Made by a program: the position numbers and the translations under genes. Below are positions 35,663-50,153 of a DNA stretch of 64,000 bases, in pieces. The notes under the pieces were generated by a model. It was not told where the DNA came from, made no database searches, and saw nothing but the letters and a program-made list of their open reading frames with translations. The first letter of the stretch is position 1; the number at the start of each line of letters is the position of its first letter. Origin of the DNA: Mycteria americana. Taxonomy: Eukaryota; Chordata; Aves; Ciconiiformes; Ciconiidae. The stretch lies in the NCBI RefSeq assembly GCF_035582795.1, contig NC_134367.1:50995562-51059561 (forward strand), given 5' to 3'.

Positions 35663-38600
35663 AGGTATCAGATAAGCCCTATTACCAAATCCAGGAGGAT
35701 TGAATATCGCCAATAGGTCTATGAAAGTCTGTAACTAAATGCCCAGGATCAGATTGTATTACAGTTTATACAAGCAACATCCCAAGATTCTTCTGATGGC
35801 TAGGACACATAATACAGATCAATCACTCACTAAAAAATGTTATGGTTTGTGAAATGGTCTGAGCTCAGAGACCTACACTGGTAATACGAAGAGGAATTTA
35901 CAAAGACACTGAGTCCTGCTCTAAATGTCAAAGTGATAGTATGAACTTTTAACAATGCATCTGGCTCTGGATAACTAGACCTTTTCCTCTCTCGCCTGAA
36001 ACTCTAGACTGAGCAGGACCCTGTTTTGGGGTTTCTTTTTTCCATCTCTCCTCTCTCTTTTTAGTGCAACTCTACTCTCAAAGGCAATTTTAACTGACTT
36101 AAAACAATCTCGGTGAAACATTTGTGAACAATTGTACCTCTTCCTCTTATAGTTTATAAAACATCTTAGGAGAATTACACATCCACTGTTTAGAAGAATC
36201 CATATATTAAATACCATTAGGCCTTTAGTGACATATTGAACACTACATGTTCGCGAGAATTTAGTGTTACTATTACCTCCCTTCTTTCCAAACACCTCTT
36301 TTTTTTTTAAATAATATTTTTCCAAGGTAAATGCAAGGCCATGGAGATCACTACCAGGAATGAAATTCCAGTTTCAAGAGCACAGTGGGATGCTTGCATG
36401 AGGCTCTGTTACTTTATCAACCCTTAATCTGATCTATGAAAAGCATCTGCTGCATAACATCAGTGGCCTGGGGTCCTGATCGCTGGGGAAAGCAGTGAAA
36501 GATGAGGAAACCAGGTAATTTTCCTCTGTATCCCAAACTGACATAGAGGAAGAAAAATTATTACAGATTCAGTAGTATTCATGTAGTCAATGGTACACTG
36601 ACTAGTTCTTATGCAGCACTTTTCACCAGAAAATTTGAAAGCTATCAACATCTTCTGTAAAATCTACTCCTTCCTGTTTTATGTAAGGGGAAAACAGTGA
36701 CAGGGAACTGATTTTCCCCAAAAGCATGCAGCATGCCAGTGGAAGAGCAGAAAGCAGTATCCAAGTCATCTCTATTCTCATCAGTGCCTTTCTGCCTGAC
36801 CAGTGCCCCGTTCCACTCGCTGATGTTTCCGATAAGCAAGTTTGAAGAGCAGGAAAGGCAGATGAAAAATCAAGTGCTCCGAACTGCTTTTATTCTCTTC
36901 TCATTTGAAGGTTGAGCTCCATTTTAAACAAGTTCAAAGACAGGGAAAGGGAAGAAAGAACTGCCAGAATTAGTGCTTGAAAACAGCAGCATCTCAAAAG
37001 AGACCAAAGGCAGCCTATTCATAATCTCTCTTCCCACTATGTTTCCACTCCTCTACACATTTTTGAGAAGCCTGGTCCCCTCTTAGGTACTCAAGATGAG
37101 CAGGAATAACATTGTATTGAGAGAAAACAAACTTCGACTCTATTTTTCATTTTCCAATCTGCATCAGCGTCTTCCAAAGCACCGTGTTTTCTGCTCCCCC
37201 GGAGCGTCCGCAGGGCTGGAGCAGCCCAGGGGATGACCCGTTCCTTGCAGGTGACAAGTGCACATGCAAATAATTTCACACCCTTTAAACACATGTTCTG
37301 CAACAGTTCTGCCAGGGGTTGTTTTTTGTTTGGGTTTTTTTTCCCCCCTAAGGAGGTATTATTTCAATACCTTTTGTAGCGATGCGATGTCTTCTGCTTT
37401 TAAAAAGTCAACGTGAAGGCCATCAATTTACGATGAACATGGGGAAAAGAGATGGATCATTAAAGCCAAAATCTCTCCTACTATTTAGGCAGACTAAGTG
37501 TATAACATGATGTAAATTCTGGATACAAGCATGTGATGCCTGATTCCATAGCAAGATAGAGTTCATGCTCTGACCTCTCCGATTTATGCAAATATGAAAT
37601 AGTCCAGAAGCCTGTGCTATGCTTCAATGCCAGAAGAGCTCTGTAGGTTTGAAGATCAGAAGCTTGGTGAAACGTAATTTGCCCTTTTCTGGTATAGTAA
37701 CTTATTTGTCAAAACCACACAGCTTTAGCCCTTCAAGGTTCTTTAAATTTACTTTGACCCTAGTTTCTGAAGCTCAGATTTTCTAAATAATGGTTGAAGA
37801 AATAAAACAAAGTAGTAGTAATTTTCTTAGCAGTTGAGAAAATTACTCGGGACGTTCAACCATCCACACGTTGAATTTCCTCCCTCCTTTTCCTGAACTC
37901 AGACTAAATCTTTCAGGTAGTTTACTCAGGACCCATCTATAAGATAATTCAGGGTTCAGAACTCCCAGAACGTTCTGTGCACACAACACCACAGAATAGG
38001 GCCATGCGTTCACTGCCATGCGTATAGCAGCCCGGTTCTTGCCTGCAGTTGACCGCCCTGGGAAATCCAGCCCTGTCTATAAAAAACAGCCATGTATTTC
38101 AATTGAAGTGAAACTTTAAAGCTAGAAGGACTGCAGGGAAATCACAGAATATAAGACATTTTGGTAGAACATTTTCTTCAAAGTTAGAAGATACGATTCA
38201 GACTCCTTCAAGCACAGTAAACAGAATGGATTCTGGGCCCCACTCATCCTTCACGAGATTTCTAAACACCCTGGATGAAAAGACGACATTGCTGCCATCA
38301 GTTTAGCAACTCAAGCACTTTGTTCCCTTTACTTGTCTTCGAAATATTTTGTTTAAAGTTCACTGCAACATAACGCTGCATATATATTTTTTCCTGTTTT
38401 TCATTCTGGTTTAAAAAAAGGAATGAATTTGAGCTCCATTCAATGCGTGGTGGTTTTATTTTAAATTCAGCAGCTGAAATGGAATTGATTACACAGACCA
38501 CTATTTCAGAGTAGTAATGCAATGTCTCTCCAGACTCTACCGGATATTTTCAAGGGGAACATCAGGGAAAGGATGAAGCTCTTGCAGGAAGACAGGAAAC

Positions 38601-39871
38601 AGCACTAGGAAGAACACAGCAATGAATATACCTTTGCTCCTCATCCTTCCCGATTTCTATTTGACAAACTTCCTTAGCTTTGCCAAATTCCTTTCAAGAA
38701 GGACCACAAGTAATTCTTTCCTTTCTTAGTCTTTCTCTTTCTGTCTCTTTAGGCTGCTGGTCTTGAAACAATATCCATTCCTCACACACCTGCTATGGCA
38801 GACCCTACTCCTTGCTGCTGATGCGTAGACTTGAAAACGTAGCAAGACTTCTCCATACAAGTAAAGAAGAAAATTAGATAGTCAGGAAACATTAAATATA
38901 CAGATAAAAGCTCCTTCAACTTGCATTTGACTCCCTCCCAAACAAGTGTTAATTTTTGGAAATATTTCCACACTTAAAAATTCCATGGAAAGTTATTAAA
39001 ATTAGATATTCTTCTGCATTTGACACAGTAACATTACAACACTAGGAAGCTAAAGACGAAACTCAGTAAACAGCTGAAATTGGAATTTGATTGTTCAATA
39101 ATACCTAAAAAAAAAGGGAGCAAAAACTCTAAGGAGTTCCAAGAACACTGGAATTCAATTTTCTTTCCTGGTAATCTCCTCAAACATTATTAGTCATACA
39201 GGTAACTAAATGTGCCAGTCTACAGAATTTTTTTAATGTAATGTTTACTGGACCCTATTGGATTTACTATTTGAAATCATCTTGAGCTTTACTATTTTTT
39301 GAAGCTGTCCGTCTCTTAGTTGAAACACACAGGAAGGACTTCTCACAGTGATTTGCTTTCTAGCAAGTTTTAAATGCTCTGGGAAAACACATTTATCGTT
39401 TTATTCACTCCGTTAATGATGAATTAGTAGCAAAACACAATATGCAATATAAACTCACCACCCAAACCCACTACTTGATAAAAAGGTACTTCCTAGACAT
39501 AAAAAACCTCTTCAAAATAATCAGCAGCAGTCTATTTGAATATTGTTAGTATTGTCAAATACCTACCTTAGGGTCAGTCTATCTTAAGGATTTTCAACAG
39601 CATTAAGTTACCCTTTTTATGCTGATGCAACAATATCCACAAAAGGGGTTTTCACTAGTATAAAGACTTTTAGCGCATAGTTCAGTCATTTTCCTTAACA
39701 ATAACATAACCAACAGAAGAAATATCGTTTTCTATTCTTTACCTCCACATGGTACCTCACACAGTGTATTAATATCTTTGTAGATCCAATGCAGCAGATC
39801 CTTGCACTGAAGCACTCAAACAACTGTTGATGAGTGACTCAGGTTAGAGAAGTATGTGATTTCTTCAGCCT

Positions 39872-39900
39872 GACAGGACATCCTGTCCTTTCGGACAGGA
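39872..39900. repeat. Overlapping alternative hairpins
   Basis: GACAGGA-CA-TCCTGTC (39872-39887) and TCCTGTCC-TTTC-GGACAGGA (39881-39900) share the middle arm, so only one stem can form at a time. Both are perfect. Confidence 0.85.
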
Positions 39901-40678
39901 TAATTTCATTGTCTATCTTTCTTTTATATAAAACACTGAACAAAGAAGGTATCGTGACTACAGGGCTCTGTAGCTACAAAACCCTCCTCATCAATAAATG
40001 ACGCAGGAGACCATGGCTATAAAACACTATTTCCAGTCATACTGGTGCAGACAACTGTTGAACTGGGATCTGTTCACAAACAAATTGCAGATTAAGCTGA
40101 ATAATAATAATAAAAAAATCTAATCAGCTCCAAGTCGACAGAAATTATACCTGCAAGTGGTATTAACTATTTTGCATAGACTGTATCTGATTAAACATGA
40201 ATCAGAAGTAATATCATTTAGCATCTGACAGATGGAATCAACTAAACGAAGCTGCAGATGTTTGTTAAACTAGCAAATCAACAGCCCCCTGTACCAGGAG
40301 TAGCAGCAATCAGATTCTAGACTCCAAGTGAAATGCTGCTGAATTCCAAAACGCTAATATTAACCACCAGTTCCAGTCCATCCAAAGATTCGATCTTCTT
40401 GCTAGCCAACAAGATGTCAAATACCTCAGCGTTTTGTTTAAAAGTACAGTTAACTCATCTACATAATTGCTATAATTTTATGCACTATACTATATTATTG
40501 CACTGAAGCCAATCCAGATGTAAAGGCACTGTTACTAAAAATTTGACCCTGGGAAGGTTCATTTTAAAGATGAGCTTTACTGCAGTGCAAAAAGAGGGGA
40601 GAATACATAATCTACCACCCTATTTACAAGACATATATTTTTAACCTCTCCTAGTAGTACAATGTGTATAAACACCTG

Positions 40679-40976
40679 CTGGGAAGGAATGAAGAAGAGG
40701 GAGCCAAATTCTTCTCAGCAGTGCCCATTGACAGGATGAGGCAATGGGCACAAATTAAAACATGAAATTCCATCTGGACACATGAAAACACTTTACTGGG
40801 AGGGCATCAAACAATGGAACAGGTTCCCCAAAGGGGTTGTGAAGTCTCCATCTGTGGAGATATTCAAAAGCCATCTGGACATGGTCCTGGGCAACCTGCT
40901 CTAGCTGACCCTGCTTGAGCAGGGGGTTTGGACTAGATGATCTCAAGAGGTCCCTTCCAACCTCAACCATTCTGTC
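40679..40976 (+). repeat. CR1 LINE 3' fragment
   Basis: Clear CR1 text: TTCTTCTCAGCAGTGCCCAT, AGGCAATGGGCACAAATT, ATGGAACAGGTTCCCC, CTGGACATGGTCCTGGGCAA, GGACTAGATGATCTCAAGAG and TCCCTTCCAACCTCAACCAT, then TTCTGTCATATG. It is about 300 bp, fairly well preserved, on the strand opposite to PDSS2. Confidence 0.95.
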
Positions 40977-41467
40977 ATATGAGCAGCTGGTGGTGGAGGA
41001 CCACAGCTGATTTCGCATACTCACATCTGCAGCACCAGTAATAATAACTTTTCTCCTCTTTGAAATAATAAAACCAAGGCTACAAAGCTGGTGCCAAATA
41101 CTCTCTTAGGGAAGGGTTAAGTTTACTGATTGTACTGGGAACAGATTTCCCTTCTACGAATAGTTAAGATCTTGGGAGACTAAGAAAGGCCATACAGACA
41201 AATTTTAGATTCTTATCACTATTGCTAACAGCTTTGAATTGCAACTGAATCATCACAAAAATCTATTTTCACTTTTTAAAAGCGTATTCTCTGTTGAAGT
41301 TGTACTCCAGGTGGACAGCTGACTATATACTAACCACTTTGATCTCCAGTCTTTCTGCAAAATTGTTTATTAACCATCTTGTCATGAAAGTCCACCTCTA
41401 GAACCAAGTAAGTCCTAAGATCCCATCCACCCAGAGATGGATGTTAATATGTATTAAGTCCTCACTC

Positions 41468-41486
41468 AAAAAAAAAAAAAAAAAAA
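41468..41486. repeat. Homopolymer A tract (19 bp)
   Basis: Uninterrupted A run, about 500 bp from the end of the CR1 and not part of it. Confidence 0.8.
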
Positions 41487-44400
41487 GGCTGTTTGAGATA
41501 ATACTGTTAAGACAGTATTTCACCAGAAACAGATTTGATTGCTTTTTATCCTACTATGCACTCTCAATATGAATCTTATTATGTTTAAGAAACAGACTTT
41601 AAATAAAGCCAAGAAAACAGACCTTGTGATCTTCCACTGCTTCAGCTATAAAAAGAATGAAGTTGGCATCGCAATTGCTGCTCATGGAGGACATCACCTT
41701 CGCAACTTTATGAAAATCCATTTTCATTTTATAATTTGTGTATGAGCTAAAGCTATTTAGCAATGAATTCCCCCATGATGATTATTCATGGTTGTGAAAG
41801 AAAGAGCTGTAATGAACATCTCTGCTTTAAGAAACTCGGACAGTGGCAATACCTATTCTAAGTAGGTGGTGAATGAAGCAGCAGAACCACTGGCTCTTGC
41901 GAGTCCTTTCTCACAGTGTGCATCTCATGCAGAATAAAACATCACATACCCACAAGTTTTCATTACCTCAATTTCTTAGAATAAATTTTGTTTTCTTTTG
42001 AATATCCATTTCCTACATATTCTGGCAGAGATCAACATCTTGGATACAGTTTCTTGTTAACAGTTAAGGAAATATCACACATAGCCACTTTTTAATGTTT
42101 GCCTCAAATCTTTGAAAGGCAATTTCTTCTTTGAAAAGTGAAGGGTTTTGCTTTTTTTTAAAAAAATATATAAGAACCTTTCTTCCATAATTTTGCCTTA
42201 ACATTCAATGAAATTGATTTTTTTATATATACACACACATGCTACGCACATATATGTATATTTATATCAAAGCCTGCAAATATTTTTGACTCCTAAACCA
42301 TTTGTCTCCACCACTAGACAGCTGCCAATTCAGTGCCATACATAAAGGTAGCAAACAACAGAGGGACAAACACTGCTACCCCTACTATCCAGAACACATT
42401 TCCCAGGTATATTGATTATCTGGAGATCTTGAATGACCTCTGACTTTCCTCTCAATAAAATCAGCTTTTTCTTCAGTTTCTTCAAATGAGTTTTCACCTT
42501 CTTCTTCATTGATGCTCAAGAGTAAGCTCTGAAAAGCCCTCTCTTTCATGTATAGCTAGCGTATTAGTATTTTCCAGACCATTCTGTTAATTAGAATGAG
42601 GCATACAGTAGTTCTATCAGAAAAAGAACTACTTAACCAGGTGTTAGAAGTGCTTTACCTCGGAAGAGGACAACATTTATCTGGAATAATGACAGGTATT
42701 TGGTTCAGGAACTCAAGCAGTAAACATCGACTTTGGTCTGCTGGGCAGACCAGAGAAGCAGAAAGACGTGTCCGATTGCTACTATGAGGAAGACAAATTC
42801 AGATGCAAGTTGAAGAAATTGTTAGTAAGACAATTCAGAGGCAAGAATATTAAATGGACTTTGTGCAAACCAGTATGAAAATCTTTAGTATTCTATTGAA
42901 AATTCATCAGAACTGAGTGGATAACTTTTTCCTGAGACTGTTACTTGCTCAGTCAACGTAGCATTGAGACAGAATCTCAAACACTCACAATTTTGTTCTT
43001 GATAGCTCCATGCCTCAATGCTTTCAAAATATTCTTGCAGTATAGTTTTGGGAAAGAGCTTCAATCTTAGACTTGATGATTCACAGTGATACCTATGACT
43101 ATGTATTTTGATATCAGTCTCAATCTCAGTCCTTCCATGTTTTGCAGCAGTCATTCTGCCACAAGGCACTGGTTATAAGTCATACCTGTCCATAAAGGAA
43201 GTGGCAGAAATTGCTCTTTTTTTCTTTTTCTTTTTTCTTTTTTTTAAAACTATGTTTTCATGTGGAAGTATAAGGGCAGAAAACAGACTAAATTCTAAAC
43301 ATAACATTTTCCAGCACTGCCATGGCTAAAGAACCACAGAAAAATAAACTCTTTCAATACAGACCTATACTAACCCCAGCGGTGTCTAGCTTTGGGAAAG
43401 CTTAACAAAAGCATAAGTTTTAAAAACCAGTACAGGTGCAAAAGGCCACTAAGGTAAAGGATAGACCTATTTGAGGAATGCAGTGATTAGGAATCAAAAC
43501 AAAGTTAAGCAGTTGTAATCTCAAAACCGACATTCACTGCAATGCAATAGAACTCTTACAGATCAAAAAGGAGACTGTTTCTAACCCATTACCACAATTA
43601 CAGATTAAGTCTAATTTTTTTGAATTTCAATTAAATTAATAAGTTAATAAGCTGTGTCACCTAATCCTCTAATTTAACTTCTCCAAAAGATTACTTTTCA
43701 AACATATAACCGCAGCCATTAAAGTAATGAAATTTTACAAATATTTAATTATATTGCCAGTTATAGATAGCAAAAGAAATAGAAAAAAATCTGTAAAAGA
43801 TTCAGAAAACTGAATGCTTCATTTGCTCAGGAGTTATTTTAGGGGCTATAAATTTACTTGTTGAAAACAAAGGCAAATGATGCACTTGCTAAGGAACTGT
43901 TCCACTGACACAAGCATGGAAAGGGGCAATGGGAAGAGCACAATGCAGTAATTAGGAGATTTACTAGCATCATTCTACAATTTTGTCATCATAATCACAA
44001 GAACTGTTACCTCTAATGACAGCAGGAATGCTAGACAAAAATTTTAAGGCAGTAGTGTGGGAAAAATTTGATTAGCAAGTACTGATTCCGACAGATTTTC
44101 ATCCTTTATCTCTAACGTACAAGATTTTTTTTTCCCCTAATGCTTAAATACTTTCATCAACTATTACAAAGAGTGCCTTTTTGCTACCAAAGGAACTTCA
44201 CATGACTGTCAACAAAACTTCAGTAAATAAATCTTCTTATTAAAAATCCAGTCTTTGAGAAAATTGGGCAGAAAAAACAACACATGTCCATTAAATGGAC
44301 ATAAAGTTTGTTTGACTTACAATCTCTTTTATGTTTTACTTTAGGGTAAACTAAAACCAAATTTACCTCTCAGAAGTGGATGCAAATTAGTAAGTTTTGG

Positions 44401-45860
44401 TGCACCCTAAAAATAATTATTAAAACAAATAACAGTTTTCTTAAGAATTTATTCATAATTACGTATGAATCATAATGATTTATTTCTCAGTACTGAAAGT
44501 GTGCTTGCATTCTCCAGTAAAATCTATCCTAAGTTGTATGCCAATATTGAGTAAGTATCTCAATATTTTAAGATACAGAACTGCTTATTTAGGGTTGCCC
44601 AAAGAAGAGCTTTATTCTGTAATAATGCAATCATGATGACTATGTTGTCTTACATCATCCCATATTAGGTTAAAGGTTCAAAAACATTACAATTCTTCTT
44701 TGGTTTTCTTCAGATTAAGAGTCTTCGTTTATTTTATGTAAAATAGAATGTAAATATACTTAGCAGGTATTTATGGTTAAGATTTTCCACCAGAGAAAAC
44801 AATGAAGAATAGGTCTTTCAAAATAACTTTCATTGCTCTGAAAACAACTCATCTCACAACTACATTTACCAAGAAGCACCTTCTACTCACCTCAAACAAA
44901 ATGAAAAGCGCTGTTCTGAGGGACAGTAATTTGAACCTAGTACAAGTCAGTGGCTGCTAATGGCTGCCTTTACATAGGCAACAAGACATTTCCTTTTAAA
45001 AAGGATATTTCTTGAAAAATTCTTGAATAATTTCTTTAGCCAATCCATGATTTTTCACTGTTTTAATACTTAAAATATTTTTTGAAAAGTTTATGTTCTT
45101 CTCTTGACATCACTCAAGAAAAGAAAAAGCCTGATACAAGTACTACCCTTCTTAAAAGACATTTAAAAATTATAATTGTAGATTCTAGCTGACTTGTTGG
45201 TCAATTCTCAAAAAGATCAATTTATATCAAAAGAGCAACTGGCATAATTCCAGAAAGGGGATACTCTCCACATCTTTCACTGGTCAGCATGGAACCAAGT
45301 CGCCCAAGTTCAAAACTGAGCCTTCCCCATAGGACCACAACTGATGCTACAGAAGTAGAAACCATAGTTCAAGATAAGCAGTTCTTTTATGAAGCACAGT
45401 ATACATTCAGATTGTTGCAATAGGAAGACTTACATGAATAACTTGTTGATGTTTATGCAAACACAAGGCCTATTTTGTCAACAACACATTTATGCCTTTA
45501 GGAATACATAAACATAACATAAGGAAATGCATCCACTATATAAGTACCACATCTGTGCTACTGTTTATTTATAAACAAATAATGCTTAATAAAACAATGC
45601 TCTATAATGTGGTCTTCTGGCAGAGCTCTGCATTGATAGACAAGATTCTTAAATTCAGTTCCAAGCTTTCAGGCTGTAGATTTTGAAGTGCTTCTGTGAA
45701 CAGTTTAATCATTCCAACAAGAGCTCACTGAATTATAGTGGGGAAAAATAGAGTCATTCTTAAGATTTCAGTAAGAACTATGGAGAACACTACCATTACA
45801 TGTATTTCAGGTTTTTGGGCTAGGTTTTTCTTTTCTTTTTTTTGTTTTTTTTTGCGAGTT

Positions 45861-45940
45861 TTTATTTCTTGGTTTGGATATGTTGTGTTTTGGTGGTTTG
45901 GTTTTGGTTGGTTGTTTGGTTTGTGGTTTTTTTTTAAATA
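45861..45940. repeat. (TTTGG)n-like low-complexity patch
   Basis: Imperfect GGTTT/TTTGG units over about 80 bp, ending in a T-run. The forward frame across it is low-complexity and not a gene. Confidence 0.65.
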
Positions 45941-48583
45941 CAAAGAGATGACTTCCTATCAGTTTATGGAGTTGCAAGAAATGAATTTACAGATTATTTT
46001 ATAATTTTCTTTAGTCATCAGCACATTACAGTAGGCACTGGACTAAAATGCATCATTTCATCCTTCTGAAGTTTTATGTATCACTGTCTTCAGAGTGTGG
46101 GAGGATCAAAACTGGTCACAATTACATCTTCTGTGCACCCTCTCCATAGTTTCAGAAGACAACTGATGATTCAAATGCTCTAGGAAGCTCCAGCTTTAAT
46201 GCTGCAACAGGTTTCTTCCAACTTATCTGTGATATACCCTGAAAAAGCACATTATTTGATAATACCGCAGCCAATATTCACACATCACTTGTGTTAAAAT
46301 GTCTATATCACGTATGTGGCTGACAGGTGACAAAAATGCCAGTTAATGCTTGTTACTTTTGCTATGTTTGCATCTGAATGCCACCCTAAAAATATTACAA
46401 GAAGTGAAGGTTACTTAAGCAGAAATCAAAGACAAAACTAACACTTTCCGCTACCAGAGTCAAAGAAGCACTTCCATCCAACAAAACTTGCTGTTAGCAG
46501 TTTCTACCCCACATCCTTGCCTAAGCAAAGCAAGATAACAAATGTTAAAGATATATTACCTTCAGATGGCAACAATGAACCAACCCTTAAACATATCCTT
46601 TTACACTTCTTAATAATTTATTCACATATTTATTTAAAATTGCATATGGTCACATATCCCACAAGATAGTTGGGAGGTACCTTATTTTGTTAGGCAACCA
46701 TCATTTACTTTTCCATCTCTCCCACATCTACATGTTTATGATGACTTTTACAAGTATCTTATCACAATCCTAGTATCAAAACACTGCAACCTCAAAATGA
46801 GAAAACCTATCAAAATAACCCCATCATCCCATATAAACACACCCCAATCCAATCAATCAGCACATTACCAGGCATTACTGTGTTGTTATTTAAGTAGCAA
46901 AAACCAACCATGTCCTTCTTTGTCAAAGGTTCACCATTCCTATACCCATTGCTGATACACCAACTACTAGAAGATCCCAACCCAGTTCCTCTTGGGGCTT
47001 AATTCTGTTCTAAAATCCATGGATTAGCAATGTCCAGTCTACTACAGGATGCAGTTCTGAAGTAAGGTTATATCCATATTATCTTCAATCAATAATGTAA
47101 TTTATCACCGCAGCCAGCAGGCCAAGAAAAGCCACCATCCAAAATACAAAGTAGACAAAAAAAAGAGGATAGTTTATATAAGGTGATCAAAAATTTAACA
47201 GGAACGTACAAAAGAATTGTAAATGTTATCTGATCAATCTAATGCTTTGTCACTGTAAAAGTTTTCTGAAGAAATTACTGTTCATTTTAAACAGTTTTTA
47301 TGTGAATAAATGCAGAACTTTGCCATGACTACAAAAACGTAGCATGCAGTTGCATCTGCCCTTCAGTACTTTATTTTAAGCCTCATTCAATACCAACTTT
47401 GTAATCATAATTAAAGTCTCATAATTTCACAAAGTAGAAAATAAGAATGCTTTCTTCTGAATTATTATGTGTGTTCAAAAACCAAAATTTTAGATGACTT
47501 TATAATAGCACAACAGCAGAATTTATCTTATAGGAGGCTTCCTAACTGACATTTCAAGAAATCTTGAGTCCTTGTACCTCAAATATTAAAAAAAACCAAC
47601 CCAAAACACCCTCCAAACCCTTCTTTTGCATAACTTTAGCAAACAGACGAGAAGTATGAGCACTAGTTTAAAATAAACCCCCAAAAACACAAACCCTGAG
47701 CCTTGAATCTTGTTAACATCATTCCAGTTATATTCTACAACAGCAGCAAGAAGAGGAAAATTACTACGAATTAACAACAACAATTCCTATATTTAATGTT
47801 ATTTAAAAATCAAAGTGTTACCTAAGGCAATTACCTTGCAGCCTTTTAATATCTACAGGGAAAAGCCTAAGGGAAAATAATTGACTTTGCTAATTTTACC
47901 CTTGGCAATTATAAAATAGCTCTGCATTTCATTATGACTACAGAATTTCACATCTAATTGTCAGCCTCGAGAGAAGCACAGAGATAAATGCATCATACAC
48001 AAGCTTAGACAAGAGTTTAACAGCACAATAAAATTATCTTGGTAGCAGTCGTATCAGTTAATGTTCAAAACCCCTTTAGTTTAAGTTCTAGTCTATACAA
48101 CAGCCATGCATGTCTATAGAGGTTATAGCCTACCATGGTCCGTACCATGTACAATATAATGCTGCTCATTTCATTAGCCAATTTGCTGAGCTACCAAATA
48201 AATGCCAGCAAAAAAGCGGTACTGTGATTTTTACTTTGTACATCAAAGAAAACAAAACATTATGAAGGAAAAAAGTCACAGTTATTTCACACTGCTGAAA
48301 AACAGATGCCAGATTTGAAAATTCATCATTTACAAAAGAATAAATACAGTATGTTTAAATCATTGCACCTGTCAAGAGATTTCTATAGCTTGTACTTCAA
48401 TTTTTCTAACTTCGCTAGTAGGGTTAGACGTATGAAAAAGAATAATTTACTAAGTCAATCAGTTTCCATAATGGCATCCCACTTATCGTATGTAGAAGCT
48501 ATGAAAGTATTTAGATGTCAGAAAAATGAAAAAAAGTGCTAAAATGTTTTGGCAGAATTTTCCGACATGCAGTATAATGATTG

Positions 48584-48587
<4 letters not shown>

Positions 48588-48615
<28 letters not shown>
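48588..48615. repeat. Homopolymer A tract (28 bp)
   Basis: The longest pure homopolymer in the window. The sequence just before it shows no recognisable gene, so I have no evidence for a retrocopy tail. Its length may be affected by assembly or sequencing error. Confidence 0.8.
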
Positions 48616-48617
<2 letters not shown>

Positions 48618-49317
48618 ATTTCTTTGCACTTGTGCTTCATTTCACTGTAGGCTTGTTTCCTGGCAAGTCTTCAGGGATTATACATTGCTGCTGCAATACT
48701 TAATGATGTACTAAATGCAAAGTAATAGGTGCTACACTTTATAAAAGTTTCCTCTTATGTTGAAACAAAAAATTGATGTAAGGTTAAATCCTTTGGTCTG
48801 TCTTGAGAATCTTACTAAGTGATGATGAGCTAAAAATGAATGGATACAAATCAACAATAATTAGTAAAATCAATTGCACCCCATTTTGGTTATGGTATGA
48901 CTAAAATTTTTCACTATTTAAAACTTTTTTTTAATACTTACTACCAGTTATCACCATAATGGCTTAACCCACTATTCCAGCGGATTGACAACTAATTTTC
49001 TGTCTCTTCTCCTGAATCTCAGCTCTATGTTACAAAATGACACCACTTTTGAGAGAAATTGTCACACTTATGATCAAAGCAGTACAGAAATACTCAACTA
49101 CCATCACGAGGAGCTTTAGCATTAGAATCTAAAAACAATAGATTCCTTAAGCTCAGGATTAAAACTATGTTGATTATTGACAATTGCACGCATGACAAAC
49201 ATTTATTTTACATTACAATCTTCAGCAAACTTCAGCCATATAAAAAGTACCTCTGCAAAGAAGAATTGTTCTGTGTTTCCACTGGAATGGCACACTAAGC
49301 TCTTCAGCCACACACAT

Positions 49318-49500
49318 GGTTAGGTGTTACACTAGACTGGCACAGGGATGCCCAGGAATCTCTCTCCACCACGGGAGGTTTTAAGAACAAGCTAGACAAA
49401 CACATGTCAAGAATGATTTGGTGTAGCTCATCCTGCCTGGGGAAAAGAAGAACCAGCTACAGAGATGATCTCTTAAGGTCTCCATCAGTCTCATTTCATT
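49318..49500 (+). repeat. CR1 LINE 3' fragment, diverged
   Basis: Weaker match with GGGAGGTTTTAAGAACAAGC, TAGACAAACACATGTC and GAGATGATCTCTTAAGGTCT in the usual CR1 order and an ATTTCATTTTC end. Older and more degraded than the 40679 copy. Confidence 0.7.
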
Positions 49501-50153
49501 TTCTAAGTTCATACATATATATACAATTTGTTGGTCATGAAAAACATTCCCCTGTAAAGTTTCAAACAGTTTGGCTGAGCAGCTGGATTGCAGCTGCCCT
49601 TTAGAAGCCAGTACATCCACGTTAACAGGGCAATCCAATACTCAGGGGCGTCCGAATGCCTAACAAAATAATTTCATTAAGAGTAAAAAGTCACCTGAGC
49701 ACTGTGTAGACAAAGAAATGAAGCCTTTTCCCCCAAGAATTCCCTAAGACAGACAAACCTTTCACAAAGCACCAGGTGAAACAAAATAACAAACCAAACA
49801 CGTCTTCAACTGGCAGTCTGCCAGAGGTGTTGTACTCCAACATGTCATGAGGATGCCACCGCATATACATTAAATTCACCAAATTAACCACTCATCCATT
49901 CCTACCTATGGCTACACTGCTTCAGAATGTACACTAAAGGCCTCACCACAGTAATTCTATAGGACAGTGGTAAACATGTTCACAGCAGCAGCAGCCTGTC
50001 AATCCATCTACAGCTACAACATTTGCTGATTTTTAAAGGATGCTCCATATATACATACATATCATAACTGCTGATTTTTTTAAAGGACCTCGCTTTCAGA
50101 AGACTCACTAATAGTTACTTGCTCTGGCAGTAGAAGAATTTTTTTCTTTTTAC

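Larger units (their letters stand above)
34209..50153 (-). other. PDSS2: PDSS2 intron 3
   Basis: The longest complete intron (15.9 kb), with donor GTAAAA and acceptor TTTTCTTTTACAG. It contains CR1 pieces at 40679-40976 and 49318-49500, the polypyrimidine tract at 35605-35662, alternative hairpins at 39872-39900, A-runs at 41468-41486 and 48588-48615, and a TTTGG-rich patch at 45861-45940. No other gene supported. Confidence 0.85.

Noticed and set aside
48540..48615. Processed retrocopy with A28 tail
   Set aside because: No coding or UTR-like sequence I recognise lies before the A run and no target duplication is visible, so it is listed as a homopolymer only.
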